Shown piece after piece: positions 1 through 6,998 of a stretch of 15,634 nucleotides of DNA (its first letter is position 1; every line of letters starts with the position of its first letter). A model generated the notes under the pieces. The model had not been told where the DNA came from and ran no database searches. It saw only the letters and a program-made list of their open reading frames with translations. Origin of the DNA: Roseovarius sp. (lineage in GTDB: Bacteria; Pseudomonadota; Alphaproteobacteria; Rhodobacterales; Rhodobacteraceae); the NCBI GenBank assembly GCA_021767845.1, contig JAASSQ010000043.1, forward strand, positions 1-15,634. Reading direction: 5' to 3'. Position numbers and translations under genes: made by a program.

Positions 1-2145
1 GACGGCGCCACGCCCTATGCGCTGGACGATCTGGCCTACGACTGGTCGGTCGAGGCCGGCCAGGTCCATGTTGCCGCCGTGGCCCGCGAAACCCTGGACG
101 AGGCCGAGGATTTCGCCGCCTCCCACGATTTCAACCCGGTCTGTTTCGTGGCCATGCCCGGCCCCGGCCGCTTCGTGGGCGAGCCGTGGTTCGGCGAAAC
201 CGCGCAGGCCGCGCAACACATCCCCGAGGGCCAGACGCTCGACCGCGACACCGCCGCGATCCGGGTGATCGGCCCCGCCCCGCGCCAGGCCGCGCAGACC
301 GATACCCCTCAGCCCGTCCCGGACCATACGCCGGAAGCCGCCGCCCCCACGCCGGACGACACGGCAGAGGATCAGCCCGACACGCCGGCTGAGGCCCCCC
401 TCGCGGCACCGCCCGCGCCCACCGAAACCCCGGCCGAGGCCGCGGACGACTCCGCTCCCGCCTTCCGCTCGATCCGCGCCTCCCGCGAGGACGAGGGCCC
501 GCCGGCCGCCCCGCGCCTTGCCGGCGTGGCCCGCAGCGGCCAGACACCGGCGTCCGAGGCCCCGGCCCTGACTGGCCATCCCGAGGGCGCCCAGCCCGAC
601 ATCGCGGCTTCCGAGACCGCCGCCACCCTCACCGCCTCGCCCGAGGACCGGCAGCAGCCCGCCCTCGAGCGCGAACGCGCCACCGAAAGCGCCGTGTCGT
701 CCTTCTTCACCCGGCGCAGCGCCGTGCCCGCCACCGCCGCCGCCACGGCCCCTCCGCCCCCGGCGGACGAAAAGCAGCGCATGACCATCTTCGGCGCGCG
801 TGACACGGACCAGGTGGGCGGCAAGCCGCGCTATCTGGGGCTGATACTCACGGCGGCGCTGCTGTTGTTCCTCGTGGCCGTCGCCGCCTGGGCCTCGATC
901 TTCACCGAGGACGGGTTGTCGCGTCTCTTCCGCGATCCGCCCGCGCCGCAGGTTGCCGATGTCCCCGACCGGCCCGCGCCGGACCCGACCGCCGAAACCG
1001 CTGCGGCCCCCGACACCGATACGGCACCGGACACGACCCCGTCGGGCACAGAACTGGCCTCGCTGCCGCACGACCAGGCCGGCACCGGCACCGGCACAGA
1101 GGCGGCGTCCCAGCCGCCCCTGTCCCGCCCCGCCCCGGCCGATCTGTCCGCCGACGCGGCGCGCGCCCGCTACGCCGCGACGGGCATCTGGCAGATGGCG
1201 CCGCAGGCGCCCTCGGCCCCCGGTGTGCTCACGCTCGACGATTTCTACCAGACCTCCATCGACACGCCGGTCAAGTCCTCCGACGCGGTGGCCCTGCCCG
1301 GCCTCGACGGCCTGCGCCCCGGCACCCGCCCGGAAACCCCGCTGGCCCCGCCGCCCGCGGGCACCACCTTCGCACTGGACGACCGCGGGCTGGTGATCGC
1401 CACCGAGGACGGCGCGCTGACGCCGCAGGGCGTGCGCGTCTTCGCGGGCCGCCCGGCGCTCACGCCGCCGGACGTGCCCGACCGCCCCGCCCTCATGGCC
1501 ACCGTCCTCCCCGAGGAAGAGGTCCTGCGCCTCGGCGCCGTCCGCCCGCGCCCGCGCCCAGACGACCTGTCCGAACGGAACGAACGCGGAGCGCTCGGCA
1601 CCGGCGGGCGCACGCAAAGCGAACTGGCCGGTCTGCGCCCGCGCCTGCGCCCTCAAAGCGCGCAGGAGGCCGCGATGCAGGCCGCCACCGTCGATTCCGA
1701 CGCCGTCGAAGCCGCCATCGCCGAGGCCGCGCAGGACGACACGCCCGCCGCTATCGCATCGGCCACGCCGCAGGCCGTCGGCGCCTCGCTCAAGCCCAGC
1801 CTGCGCCCCGGCGATTTCCAGCAGAAGGTCGCCCGCGCCCGGCAGGCGCAACAGGCCACGCCCGTCGCCGCCAACCAGCGGATGCGCGCCAGCACGCCAA
1901 CCGCCACCACCGTCGCCCGCGCCGCCACCGAGGACAACGTGATCTCCATGCGCAAGGTCAGCCTGATCGGCGTCTATGGCGGCCCGTCCAATCGCCGCGC
2001 CCTCGTGCGGCTCTCGAACGGCGATTTCGAGAAGGTCCAGGTGGGCGACCGGCTCGATGGCGGGCAGGTCGCCGCGATCGGCACGTCCGAACTGCGCTAC
2101 GTCAAGCGGGGCCGCAGCATCGTGCTGAAGATGCCGCGCGGCTAG
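1..2145 (+). CDS. Large bitopic membrane protein with C-terminal PilP/GspC-like domain (5' partial)
   Basis: The reading frame is open from the first base, so the true start lies upstream; a GTG at 79 is internal to it. The visible 714 residues show four parts. Residues 1-95 are a folded-looking domain end (DFNPVCFVAMPGPGRFVGEPWFG) that resembles the end of the actin-like PilM/GspL-type domains; this match is tentative. A long Pro/Ala/Glu/Asp-rich linker follows. A single hydrophobic segment at about residues 278-301 (YLGLILTAALLLFLVAVAAW) would put the rest in the periplasm. The periplasmic part is Pro/Thr/Asp-rich with four RPxxRP-like repeats. Residues about 646-714 (SLIGVYG, NRRALVRL, VGDRLDGGQVAAIG) look like the PilP/GspC homology domain of pilus and type II secretion systems. 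Relatives in Rhodobacteraceae are, to my recollection, often labelled 'translation initiation factor 2', which nothing here supports. No other secretion gene is in the window. The role is inferred: an inner-membrane assembly protein. Confidence 0.72.
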   Translation, partial: DGATPYALDDLAYDWSVEAGQVHVAAVARETLDEAEDFAASHDFNPVCFVAMPGPGRFVGEPWFGETAQAAQHIPEGQTLDRDTAAIRVIGPAPRQAAQTDTPQPVPDHTPEAAAPTPDDTAEDQPDTPAEAPLAAPPAPTETPAEAADDSAPAFRSIRASREDEGPPAAPRLAGVARSGQTPASEAPALTGHPEGAQPDIAASETAATLTASPEDRQQPALERERATESAVSSFFTRRSAVPATAAATAPPPPADEKQRMTIFGARDTDQVGGKPRYLGLILTAALLLFLVAVAAWASIFTEDGLSRLFRDPPAPQVADVPDRPAPDPTAETAAAPDTDTAPDTTPSGTELASLPHDQAGTGTGTEAASQPPLSRPAPADLSADAARARYAATGIWQMAPQAPSAPGVLTLDDFYQTSIDTPVKSSDAVALPGLDGLRPGTRPETPLAPPPAGTTFALDDRGLVIATEDGALTPQGVRVFAGRPALTPPDVPDRPALMATVLPEEEVLRLGAVRPRPRPDDLSERNERGALGTGGRTQSELAGLRPRLRPQSAQEAAMQAATVDSDAVEAAIAEAAQDDTPAAIASATPQAVGASLKPSLRPGDFQQKVARARQAQQATPVAANQRMRASTPTATTVARAATEDNVISMRKVSLIGVYGGPSNRRALVRLSNGDFEKVQVGDRLDGGQVAAIGTSELRYVKRGRSIVLKMPRG

Positions 2146-2195
2146 AACGCCGCCTCCCTCCCGGTCCACATCCCGCGTCATTCGCCCGTGCCGCA

Positions 2196-2224
2196 TTGCA
2201 GCCCGCCGCGCGGCACTCTACGGT
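2196..2224 (+). promoter_or_regulatory. Weak sigma70-type promoter candidate upstream of the antiporter gene
   Basis: TTGCAG (2196-2201) and TACGGT (2219-2224) are separated by 17 bp in the 133-bp gap before the antiporter gene. The spacer contains the palindrome GCCGCGCGGC. Both boxes match the consensus only partly, and no terminator for the preceding gene is evident, so read-through from upstream is also possible. Confidence 0.2.
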
Positions 2225-2278
2225 TGCTCCTGACCCGGATCGCACGGGACAAGGCATAACAGGCAAGGCACGGCATCC

Positions 2279-4195
2279 ATGGAAGGCTTTCTGTTTCAGG
2301 CCTCTATCTTTCTGGCGGCGGCGGTCATCGCCGTGCCGCTGGCCGCCCGGCTGGGGCTTGGCTCGGTCCTGGGCTACCTCGCGGCTGGCATCCTGATCGG
2401 CCCGGTCCTCGGGCTCGTCGGCGGCCACGAAACCCAGGAATTGCAGCATTTCGCGGAATTCGGCGTGGTGATGATGCTGTTCCTGATCGGGCTGGAACTG
2501 GAACCGCGCGCGCTCTGGGACATGCGCCACAGGCTGCTCGGGCTGGGCGGGCTGCAGATCACGCTGACCACGGTCGCGGTGATGGTCGGCGCGATGTGGC
2601 TGGGCCAGCCGTGGTCCATTGCCTTGGCCATCGGTCTTGTTTTTGCGCTGTCCTCCACGGCGATCGTCCTGCAAACCCTCAGCGAAAAGGGGCTCATGCA
2701 GACCAGCGGGGGGCGGTCGGCGTTCTCGGTGCTGCTCACGCAGGACATCGCCGTGATCCCGATGCTGGCGCTGCTGCCGCTGCTGGCCCTGCCCAAGCCG
2801 CCCGACATGGTGCTGGGCGAGACGCTCGACCGGATGACCGACCCGGCCGCCCAACACGAGGCCAACGGCGCGCACAGCGCCGCCGCCTCCTTCATCGACA
2901 GCCTGCCAGGCTGGGGCGTGACGCTGGTGACGCTCGGCGCCGTGGCGGCGATCATCCTGACGGGAATCTACCTCACCCGGCCGGTGTTCCGCTTCATCCA
3001 CCAGGCCCGCCTGCGCGAGATGTATACCGCGCTCGCGCTGCTGATCGTGGTGGGCATCGCCTTCCTGATGAACCTCGTGGGCCTGTCGCCCGCGCTCGGG
3101 GCGTTCCTGGCGGGCGTGGTTCTGGCCAACTCGGAATTCCGGCACGAGTTGGAAAGCGACATCGAACCCTTCAAGGGGCTTCTGCTGGGGCTGTTCTTCA
3201 TCACCGTGGGCGCGGGCATCAACTTTGCCGTGCTGGCGCGCGATACCTTCGCGGTGATCGGCATGGCGCTCGCGTTGATCCTGCTCAAGGGGCTGATCCT
3301 CTATCTGCTGGGCCGCGCCTTCAAGCTCAGGGGCCGCAACCTGTGGCTCTTCACCCTGTCGCTGGCGCAGGCCGGGGAGTTCGGCTTCGTGCTGATCGCC
3401 TTCTCGGCACAACAGAACGTGCTGCCCCCGGTCATGACGGAAACCCTGCTGTTGGTGGTGGCGCTGACCATGCTCATCACGCCGCTGCTGTTCATCCTCT
3501 ACGACTGGCTCTCCAGCCGCATGGAAGAAACGACCGAGGCGCTGGAGCCCGACCGGATCGACGAACAGGCCCCGGTCATCATCGCCGGGATCGGGCGTTT
3601 CGGGCAGATCGTCAATCGCCTCGTGCGCTCCAGCGGGTTCAACACCGTTGTTCTGGATCACGATCTGACCGCGATCCAGCGGATGCGCCGCTTCGGGATC
3701 AAGGGCTTCTTCGGCGACCCCACCCGCCCCGAGCTGCTGCATGCCGCCGGGCTGGCCGAGGCCAAGGTGCTGGTCGCCGCGCTCGACAACCCCGAGGCCA
3801 CGACCCGGATTGTCGATTTCGCCCGCCGCGAACGGCCCGACCTGCACATCGTCGCCCGCGCCCGCGACCGCACCCATGTGTTCCGGCTCTACAAGGCCGG
3901 CGCCGACGACATCGTGCGCGAGGTCTTCGACAGCTCGCTGCGCGCCGGCCGATACGTGCTCGAGAACATGGGCCTGACCGAGTTCGAGGCCGCCGAGGTC
4001 GAAAAGACCTTCTACCAGCACGACCGCGAATCGGTCCGCGAACTCGCCACCCTTTGGGATCCCGACATCCCTACGGTCGAGAACAAGGCCTACATCGCCC
4101 GCGCCAAGGCGCTGGAGCGCGACCTCGAAACCATGCTCCTGTCGCAGCTCGAGGAAAGCGCGGATGACACCCCGAAAGACCCGCGCGACGGCTGA
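2279..4195 (+). CDS. Kef-type monovalent cation:proton antiporter (CPA2 family) with RCK domain
   Basis: This 638-residue protein probably exports K+ in exchange for H+ across the inner membrane. Residues 1 to about 415 form a hydrophobic CPA2 exchanger domain. It carries the Gln-Asp pair typical of Kef proteins (LLTQDIAVIP, Q155-D156) and a cytoplasmic loop HELESDIEPFKGLLLGLFF from residue 289 that is nearly the same as the regulatory loop of E. coli KefC. Residues about 430-560 are a TrkA-N/RCK Rossmann domain with GIGRFG at 437-442, followed by a polar tail. The length is close to E. coli KefB and KefC (about 600-620). The ATG at 2279 has only a weak AAGG upstream. No KefF/KefG-like ancillary gene is adjacent, so glutathione gating is not shown. 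I cannot separate KefB from KefC. The gene ends convergently with cobT. Confidence 0.9.
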   Translation: MEGFLFQASIFLAAAVIAVPLAARLGLGSVLGYLAAGILIGPVLGLVGGHETQELQHFAEFGVVMMLFLIGLELEPRALWDMRHRLLGLGGLQITLTTVAVMVGAMWLGQPWSIALAIGLVFALSSTAIVLQTLSEKGLMQTSGGRSAFSVLLTQDIAVIPMLALLPLLALPKPPDMVLGETLDRMTDPAAQHEANGAHSAAASFIDSLPGWGVTLVTLGAVAAIILTGIYLTRPVFRFIHQARLREMYTALALLIVVGIAFLMNLVGLSPALGAFLAGVVLANSEFRHELESDIEPFKGLLLGLFFITVGAGINFAVLARDTFAVIGMALALILLKGLILYLLGRAFKLRGRNLWLFTLSLAQAGEFGFVLIAFSAQQNVLPPVMTETLLLVVALTMLITPLLFILYDWLSSRMEETTEALEPDRIDEQAPVIIAGIGRFGQIVNRLVRSSGFNTVVLDHDLTAIQRMRRFGIKGFFGDPTRPELLHAAGLAEAKVLVAALDNPEATTRIVDFARRERPDLHIVARARDRTHVFRLYKAGADDIVREVFDSSLRAGRYVLENMGLTEFEAAEVEKTFYQHDRESVRELATLWDPDIPTVENKAYIARAKALERDLETMLLSQLEESADDTPKDPRDG

Positions 4196-4204
4196 TCGCG
4201 CGGG

Positions 4205-4280
4205 GTTTGTACAAAACTCCGGTCACGCCCCGCCGGTTTGGTACGAAACCGGGGGATGAAGTTTAAGAACCGTACGAAAC
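4205..4280. repeat. Array of three GTAC-centred repeats between convergent genes
   Basis: Three copies of GTAC followed by (A/G)AAAC lie at 4209, 4241 and 4272, i.e. 32 and 31 bp apart, about three helical turns each. Copy 1 is centred on TTTGTACAAA. Copy 2 is CCGGTTT-GGTACG-AAACCGG, with 7-bp perfect arms. Copy 3 has a degenerate left half (GAACCGTACGAAAC) and ends one base before the cobT stop codon. Both neighbouring genes end here, so this is not an obvious promoter operator. It could bind a dimeric protein on one DNA face, or copy 2 could simply act as a terminator hairpin. Confidence 0.5.
4233..4252. terminator. Possible bidirectional hairpin terminator between the antiporter gene and cobT
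   Basis: CCGGTTT and AAACCGG form a 7-bp perfect stem around a 6-nt loop (GGTACG), sited between two converging stop codons. No run of T follows on either strand, so intrinsic termination would be weak. The same bases form the middle copy of the GTAC repeat array. Confidence 0.3.
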
Positions 4281-5297
4281 TCAGCCGCCCGAAACCCCGG
4301 CATCCGCAAAGGTGGCCATGCCCGAGTGACAGGCCAACGCCCCTTTCACGATCGAGATCGCCAGCGCCGCGCCCGAGCCTTCGCCAAGCCGCATCCCGAG
4401 CGACAGGAGCGGCTCTTTTCCCAGCCTTTTCAAAAGCTTGGGATGGGCGACCTCGGCACTCACATGGCCCGCGACCGCGTGATCCAGCGCCCCGGGCCGC
4501 GCCACGTCAAGACAGGCCGCCGCCGCCGTGCAGATAAAACCGTCCAGAATCAAGGGGATACGCAAACCGCGCGCACGCACCATCGCCCCGGCCATCGCCG
4601 CCAATTCCCGTCCCCCAAGACAGCGCAGAACCTCCAAGCCGTTGTTTTTGCAATGATTATTCGCCTCGACGCCCCGCGCCACGATCTCTGCCTTGTGCTT
4701 CAACCCGGTTGGGTCCAGCCCGGTTCCCCGTCCCGTCCAATCCTCGGCTTCGCCCCCGAACAGCGCCAGCGAGATCGCCGCGGCACTGGTGGTGTTGCCG
4801 ATTCCCATCTCACCGACCACCAGTAAATCCGCTTTGGAATCAACGGCTTGCCAGCCCGCGCACAACGCATCGACAAGCTCCGCCTCGCTCATGGCCGGGC
4901 CTTGCGTGAAGTCTTTGGTCGGCCTGTCCAGTTCCAAAGCCAGCACATCCATCCGCGCCCCGACCGATTTTGCCAACTGGTTCACCGCCGCCCCACCGGC
5001 CTCGAAATTGGCCACCATCTGCGCCGTCACCTCGGGCGGAAAGGCAGACACGCCCTGCGCCGTAACCCCATGATTTCCCGCGAAAACTATGATCTGCGGC
5101 GCGCTCGGCACGGGCTTTTCCTCCGCCCGCCAGCCGCAATACCACGCCGCCAGCTCCTCCAGCCGTCCCAGTGATCCCGGCGGTTTGGTCAACTGCCGGT
5201 CCCGATCCCATGCCGCGGCGCAGGCGTCGGCGTCCGGTTCGGGAAGTGTCTGAAGTATATGGGAAAATTCCGCCAGGGTGGTAAAGTCTTGGCGCAT
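4281..5297 (-). CDS. cobT: Nicotinate-nucleotide-dimethylbenzimidazole phosphoribosyltransferase CobT
   Basis: CobT moves the phosphoribosyl group of nicotinate mononucleotide onto 5,6-dimethylbenzimidazole, giving alpha-ribazole phosphate for the lower ligand of cobalamin. The 338-residue product has the family's usual length and hallmarks: the N-terminal LTKPPGSLGRLEELA, a central VVGEMGIGNTTSAAA, TGRGTG, and C-terminal MRLGEGSGAALA, where E306 corresponds to the catalytic glutamate of Salmonella CobT. I chose the ATG at 5297 (MRQDFTTLAEF) because a purine-rich GGGGGAG sits just upstream and the 33 residues before it in the open frame do not look like the family. The gene is transcribed away from cobS, whose product uses the CobT product after dephosphorylation. 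The two starts are 77 bp apart. Confidence 0.95.
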   Translation of the reverse strand: MRQDFTTLAEFSHILQTLPEPDADACAAAWDRDRQLTKPPGSLGRLEELAAWYCGWRAEEKPVPSAPQIIVFAGNHGVTAQGVSAFPPEVTAQMVANFEAGGAAVNQLAKSVGARMDVLALELDRPTKDFTQGPAMSEAELVDALCAGWQAVDSKADLLVVGEMGIGNTTSAAAISLALFGGEAEDWTGRGTGLDPTGLKHKAEIVARGVEANNHCKNNGLEVLRCLGGRELAAMAGAMVRARGLRIPLILDGFICTAAAACLDVARPGALDHAVAGHVSAEVAHPKLLKRLGKEPLLSLGMRLGEGSGAALAISIVKGALACHSGMATFADAGVSGG

Positions 5298-5374
5298 CCG
5301 CTCCCCCGTTGCATGCTGTCGGCGTCCTGTGTATCGCAGCGCAGCCGCCCCGCGCAGCCCAAAAAGGCCAGTCG

Positions 5375-6133
5375 ATGACCAAAAATTGCCAACCATTTGT
5401 AATTGCTTCAGATATTACGCTGGCCCTTGCCCTTTTGACGCGCCTTCCCGTGCGGGTGACCCGTTTCGACAGGGGCGCGCGCGCCGGGTGGGCGTATCCG
5501 CTTGTCGGGGTCGTGGTAGGCGGGCTGGCGGTGATCGGCGGGGCCACCGGCATCTGGATTGGCCTGCCCGATCAGATCAACGCCTTGATTTCGCTTATCT
5601 TTCTTGTCGTGCTCACCGGCGCCATGCATGAAGACGGCTTGGCCGATTGCGCCGATGGACTCTGGGGTGGGTGGAATCCGGCCCACAGGCTGGAGATCAT
5701 GAAGGACAGCCATATCGGCGCCTATGGCGCGATCGCGATTTTCTTCGGATTATCAGCACGTTGGGCCGCGCTTTGGAGTCTCTATTCCGCGGGGTTCGCG
5801 GTGGCGGCACCGGCCATCCTGGCCGCGGCGGTCCTGTCCCGTGCGGCGATGCCCGCGCTTATGGCCGGGCTGCCCCACGCCCGCCAATCAGGCCTGTCGC
5901 ACAGCACCGGCCCCTGCCCCCCCCGCACCGCCGCCCTGGCTGCCGCCGTGGCCTCGGTTCTGGCCATGGGTCTCTTGGGCACCGCCGGTCTCGCGGCCGC
6001 CACAGCCGCCGGCCTATCTGCCTGGACGCTCGCCTTGATCGCCCGCGCCAAGATTGGCGGACAGACAGGCGATATCCTGGGGGCAACTCAGCAAATTACT
6101 GAAATAACAGTTCTTTTTCTACTGGTCGCATAA
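5375..6133 (+). CDS. cobS: Adenosylcobinamide-GDP ribazoletransferase (cobalamin synthase) CobS
   Basis: CobS joins adenosylcobinamide-GDP with alpha-ribazole (or its 5'-phosphate) to give cobalamin or its phosphate, at the inner membrane. The 252-residue product is mostly hydrophobic with several membrane spans. It shows the family signatures LTRLPV near the N terminus and HEDGLADCADGLWGG from residue 85, with metal-binding acidic residues, then RLEIMKDSHIGAYGAIA and a C-terminal KIGGQTGDILGATQQI. I chose the ATG at 5375 (MTKNCQPF), preceded by AAAAGG with a 7-nt gap. An in-frame ATG at 5309 would add 22 unusual residues and overlap the cobT control region. The gene is divergent from cobT and ends at a strong terminator. 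Confidence 0.94.
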   Translation: MTKNCQPFVIASDITLALALLTRLPVRVTRFDRGARAGWAYPLVGVVVGGLAVIGGATGIWIGLPDQINALISLIFLVVLTGAMHEDGLADCADGLWGGWNPAHRLEIMKDSHIGAYGAIAIFFGLSARWAALWSLYSAGFAVAAPAILAAAVLSRAAMPALMAGLPHARQSGLSHSTGPCPPRTAALAAAVASVLAMGLLGTAGLAAATAAGLSAWTLALIARAKIGGQTGDILGATQQITEITVLFLLVA

Positions 6134-6136
6134 AAG

Positions 6137-6160
6137 AACCGCGCCCCGAAAGGCGCGGTT
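6137..6160. terminator. Bidirectional intrinsic terminator between cobS and carD
   Basis: AACCGCGCC and GGCGCGGTT form a perfect 9-bp stem around the loop CCGAAA. It starts 3 bp after the cobS stop and lies 22 bp beyond the carD stop. On the minus strand the stem is followed by CTTTTAT; on the plus strand the stem's own end gives TTT. This fits shared termination of the two converging genes. Confidence 0.8.
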
Positions 6161-6182
6161 TCAATCCGTGCGGTCGGATGGG

Positions 6183-6692
6183 TTACGCAGCGCGCGAGAC
6201 CAGCACCTCGTCCACCTTCTTGGCGGCCTGCACCTCGTCCCCGCCGCTCACCGCGGCCACCTCGCGCGTCAGACGCTCGAGCGCCGCTTCATAGAGCTGG
6301 CGCTCGGAGTAGCTCTGTTCGCGCTGATCGTCGGTGCGGTGCAGATCGCGCACGACCTCGGCGATGGCGATCAGGTCGCCGGAATTGATCTTCTGTTCAT
6401 ATTCCTGAGCCCGGCGCGACCACATGGCGCGCTTCACCTTCGCCTTGCCCTTCAGGGTGGACATCGCCTTGGACACGACATCCGGGCTCGACAAGCCGCG
6501 CATTCCGACTTCGGCGGCCTTGTTGGTCGGCACGCGCAGAGTCATCTTGTCCTTCTCGAACGAAATGACGAACAGTTCCAGAGTGATGCCGGCGATTTCC
6601 TGCTCTTCGATCGACACGATCTGGCCCACGCCGTGCGCGGGGTAGACGACATAATCGTCGGGGCGAAATTCGGACTTCTTCGATTTGCTCAT
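6183..6692 (-). CDS. carD: CarD/CdnL-family RNA polymerase-binding regulator
   Basis: CarD-family proteins bind the RNA polymerase beta subunit and promoter DNA and stabilise open complexes, often at rRNA and other housekeeping promoters. This 169-residue protein has the expected two parts. Residues about 8-65 are the Tudor-like RNA polymerase interaction domain (FRPDDYVVYPAHGVGQIVSIE, then VISFEKDKMTLRVPTNKAAEVGMR). The rest is the helical DNA-binding domain, including KGKAKVKRAMWSRRAQEYEQKINSGDL with the conserved tryptophan. The start is fixed by GAGGAAGA with proper spacing. The gene is the last of a minus-strand series after fdxA but has its own promoter candidate and a leader of about 150 nt. 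A bidirectional terminator follows. The Caulobacter relative is named cdnL. Confidence 0.94.
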   Translation of the reverse strand: MSKSKKSEFRPDDYVVYPAHGVGQIVSIEEQEIAGITLELFVISFEKDKMTLRVPTNKAAEVGMRGLSSPDVVSKAMSTLKGKAKVKRAMWSRRAQEYEQKINSGDLIAIAEVVRDLHRTDDQREQSYSERQLYEAALERLTREVAAVSGGDEVQAAKKVDEVLVSRAA

Positions 6693-6732
6693 TCAGGTCT
6701 TCCTCAAAAGCTGTCCCGTGCAGCGAAAGGCG

Positions 6733-6816
6733 GTGTCGCGCAAGTCTGCCAGCGGGCGGATATGCATGACGCGACACAGATTGATCCGTCTCCTGTCTGA
6801 TAGGCGGGAGGCGGAT
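6733..6816 (-). promoter_or_regulatory. Structured 5' leader candidate of carD
   Basis: Between the predicted carD promoter and the start codon are two consecutive inverted repeats. The promoter-proximal one pairs 6807-6816 with 6784-6793 (10 bp, one mismatch, 13-nt loop). The second pairs 6770-6777 with 6733-6740 (GTGTCGCG with CGCGACAC, 8 bp perfect, 29-nt loop). The ribosome-binding site lies about 25 nt after the second. I recognise no known riboswitch class. Confidence 0.4.
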
Positions 6817-6846
6817 ATCCAGGCAGCGATCTACATTTGTATCAGA

Positions 6847-6875
6847 TATATAGCATAATTCGACTGGCTTCGGAA
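6847..6875 (-). promoter_or_regulatory. Promoter of carD (extended -10)
   Basis: Read on the minus strand, TTCCGA (6875-6870), a 17-bp spacer and TATATA (6852-6847) preceded by TGC make an extended -10 promoter. It would give a leader of about 150 nt. The -35 box is inside the palindrome GGCTTCGGAAGCC (6866-6878). The DNA just upstream is A/T-rich, unlike the rest of the window. Confidence 0.5.
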
Positions 6876-6916
6876 GCCCGACCATCATGCAGAAAAATTT
6901 AACAAAAGAATTTCAA

Positions 6917-6955
6917 GGGCTTGTGGTGCGATGTTCATGTGAAACTTCAAGGCCC
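6917..6955 (-). terminator. Possible fdxA terminator in an A/T-rich stretch
   Basis: On the minus strand GGGCCTTG (6955-6948) can pair with CAAGCCC (6923-6917) with one bulged base and a 24-nt loop, followed by a T-rich tract. The long loop makes it a weak candidate. A 12-bp direct repeat with two mismatches (6909-6920 and 6943-6954) overlaps it. Apart from this, I see nothing else between the fdxA stop and the carD promoter. Confidence 0.25.
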
Positions 6956-6998
6956 GACCCCTACTGGACCGGCCTGCTATCGAATCGCGCCGGCGGTG

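Noticed and set aside
79..81. GTG at 79 as the true start of the first gene
   Set aside because: The frame stays open to base 1 and the residues before the GTG read like continuous folded protein, so the start is upstream of the window.
2102..4021. A 639-codon open frame on the minus strand, opposite the antiporter gene
   Set aside because: Its product is His/Gln/Arg/Asp-rich antisense sequence, while the plus strand encodes a clear Kef antiporter.
5309..5374. A longer N terminus for CobS from an ATG at 5309
   Set aside because: The extra 22 residues do not resemble the family, and the ATG at 5375 has a suitable ribosome-binding site.
6397..6888. A minus-strand frame starting upstream of carD and overlapping it in another frame
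   Set aside because: It runs through the carD leader and then reads carD out of frame; its later residues are a frame-shifted copy of carD codons with no domain.
6909..6954. Two CTTGAA boxes on the minus strand, like the -35 of heat-shock sigma factor promoters
   Set aside because: No matching -10 (CCAT-type) lies 16-18 bp downstream of either box, and the boxes are better explained as an imperfect direct repeat.
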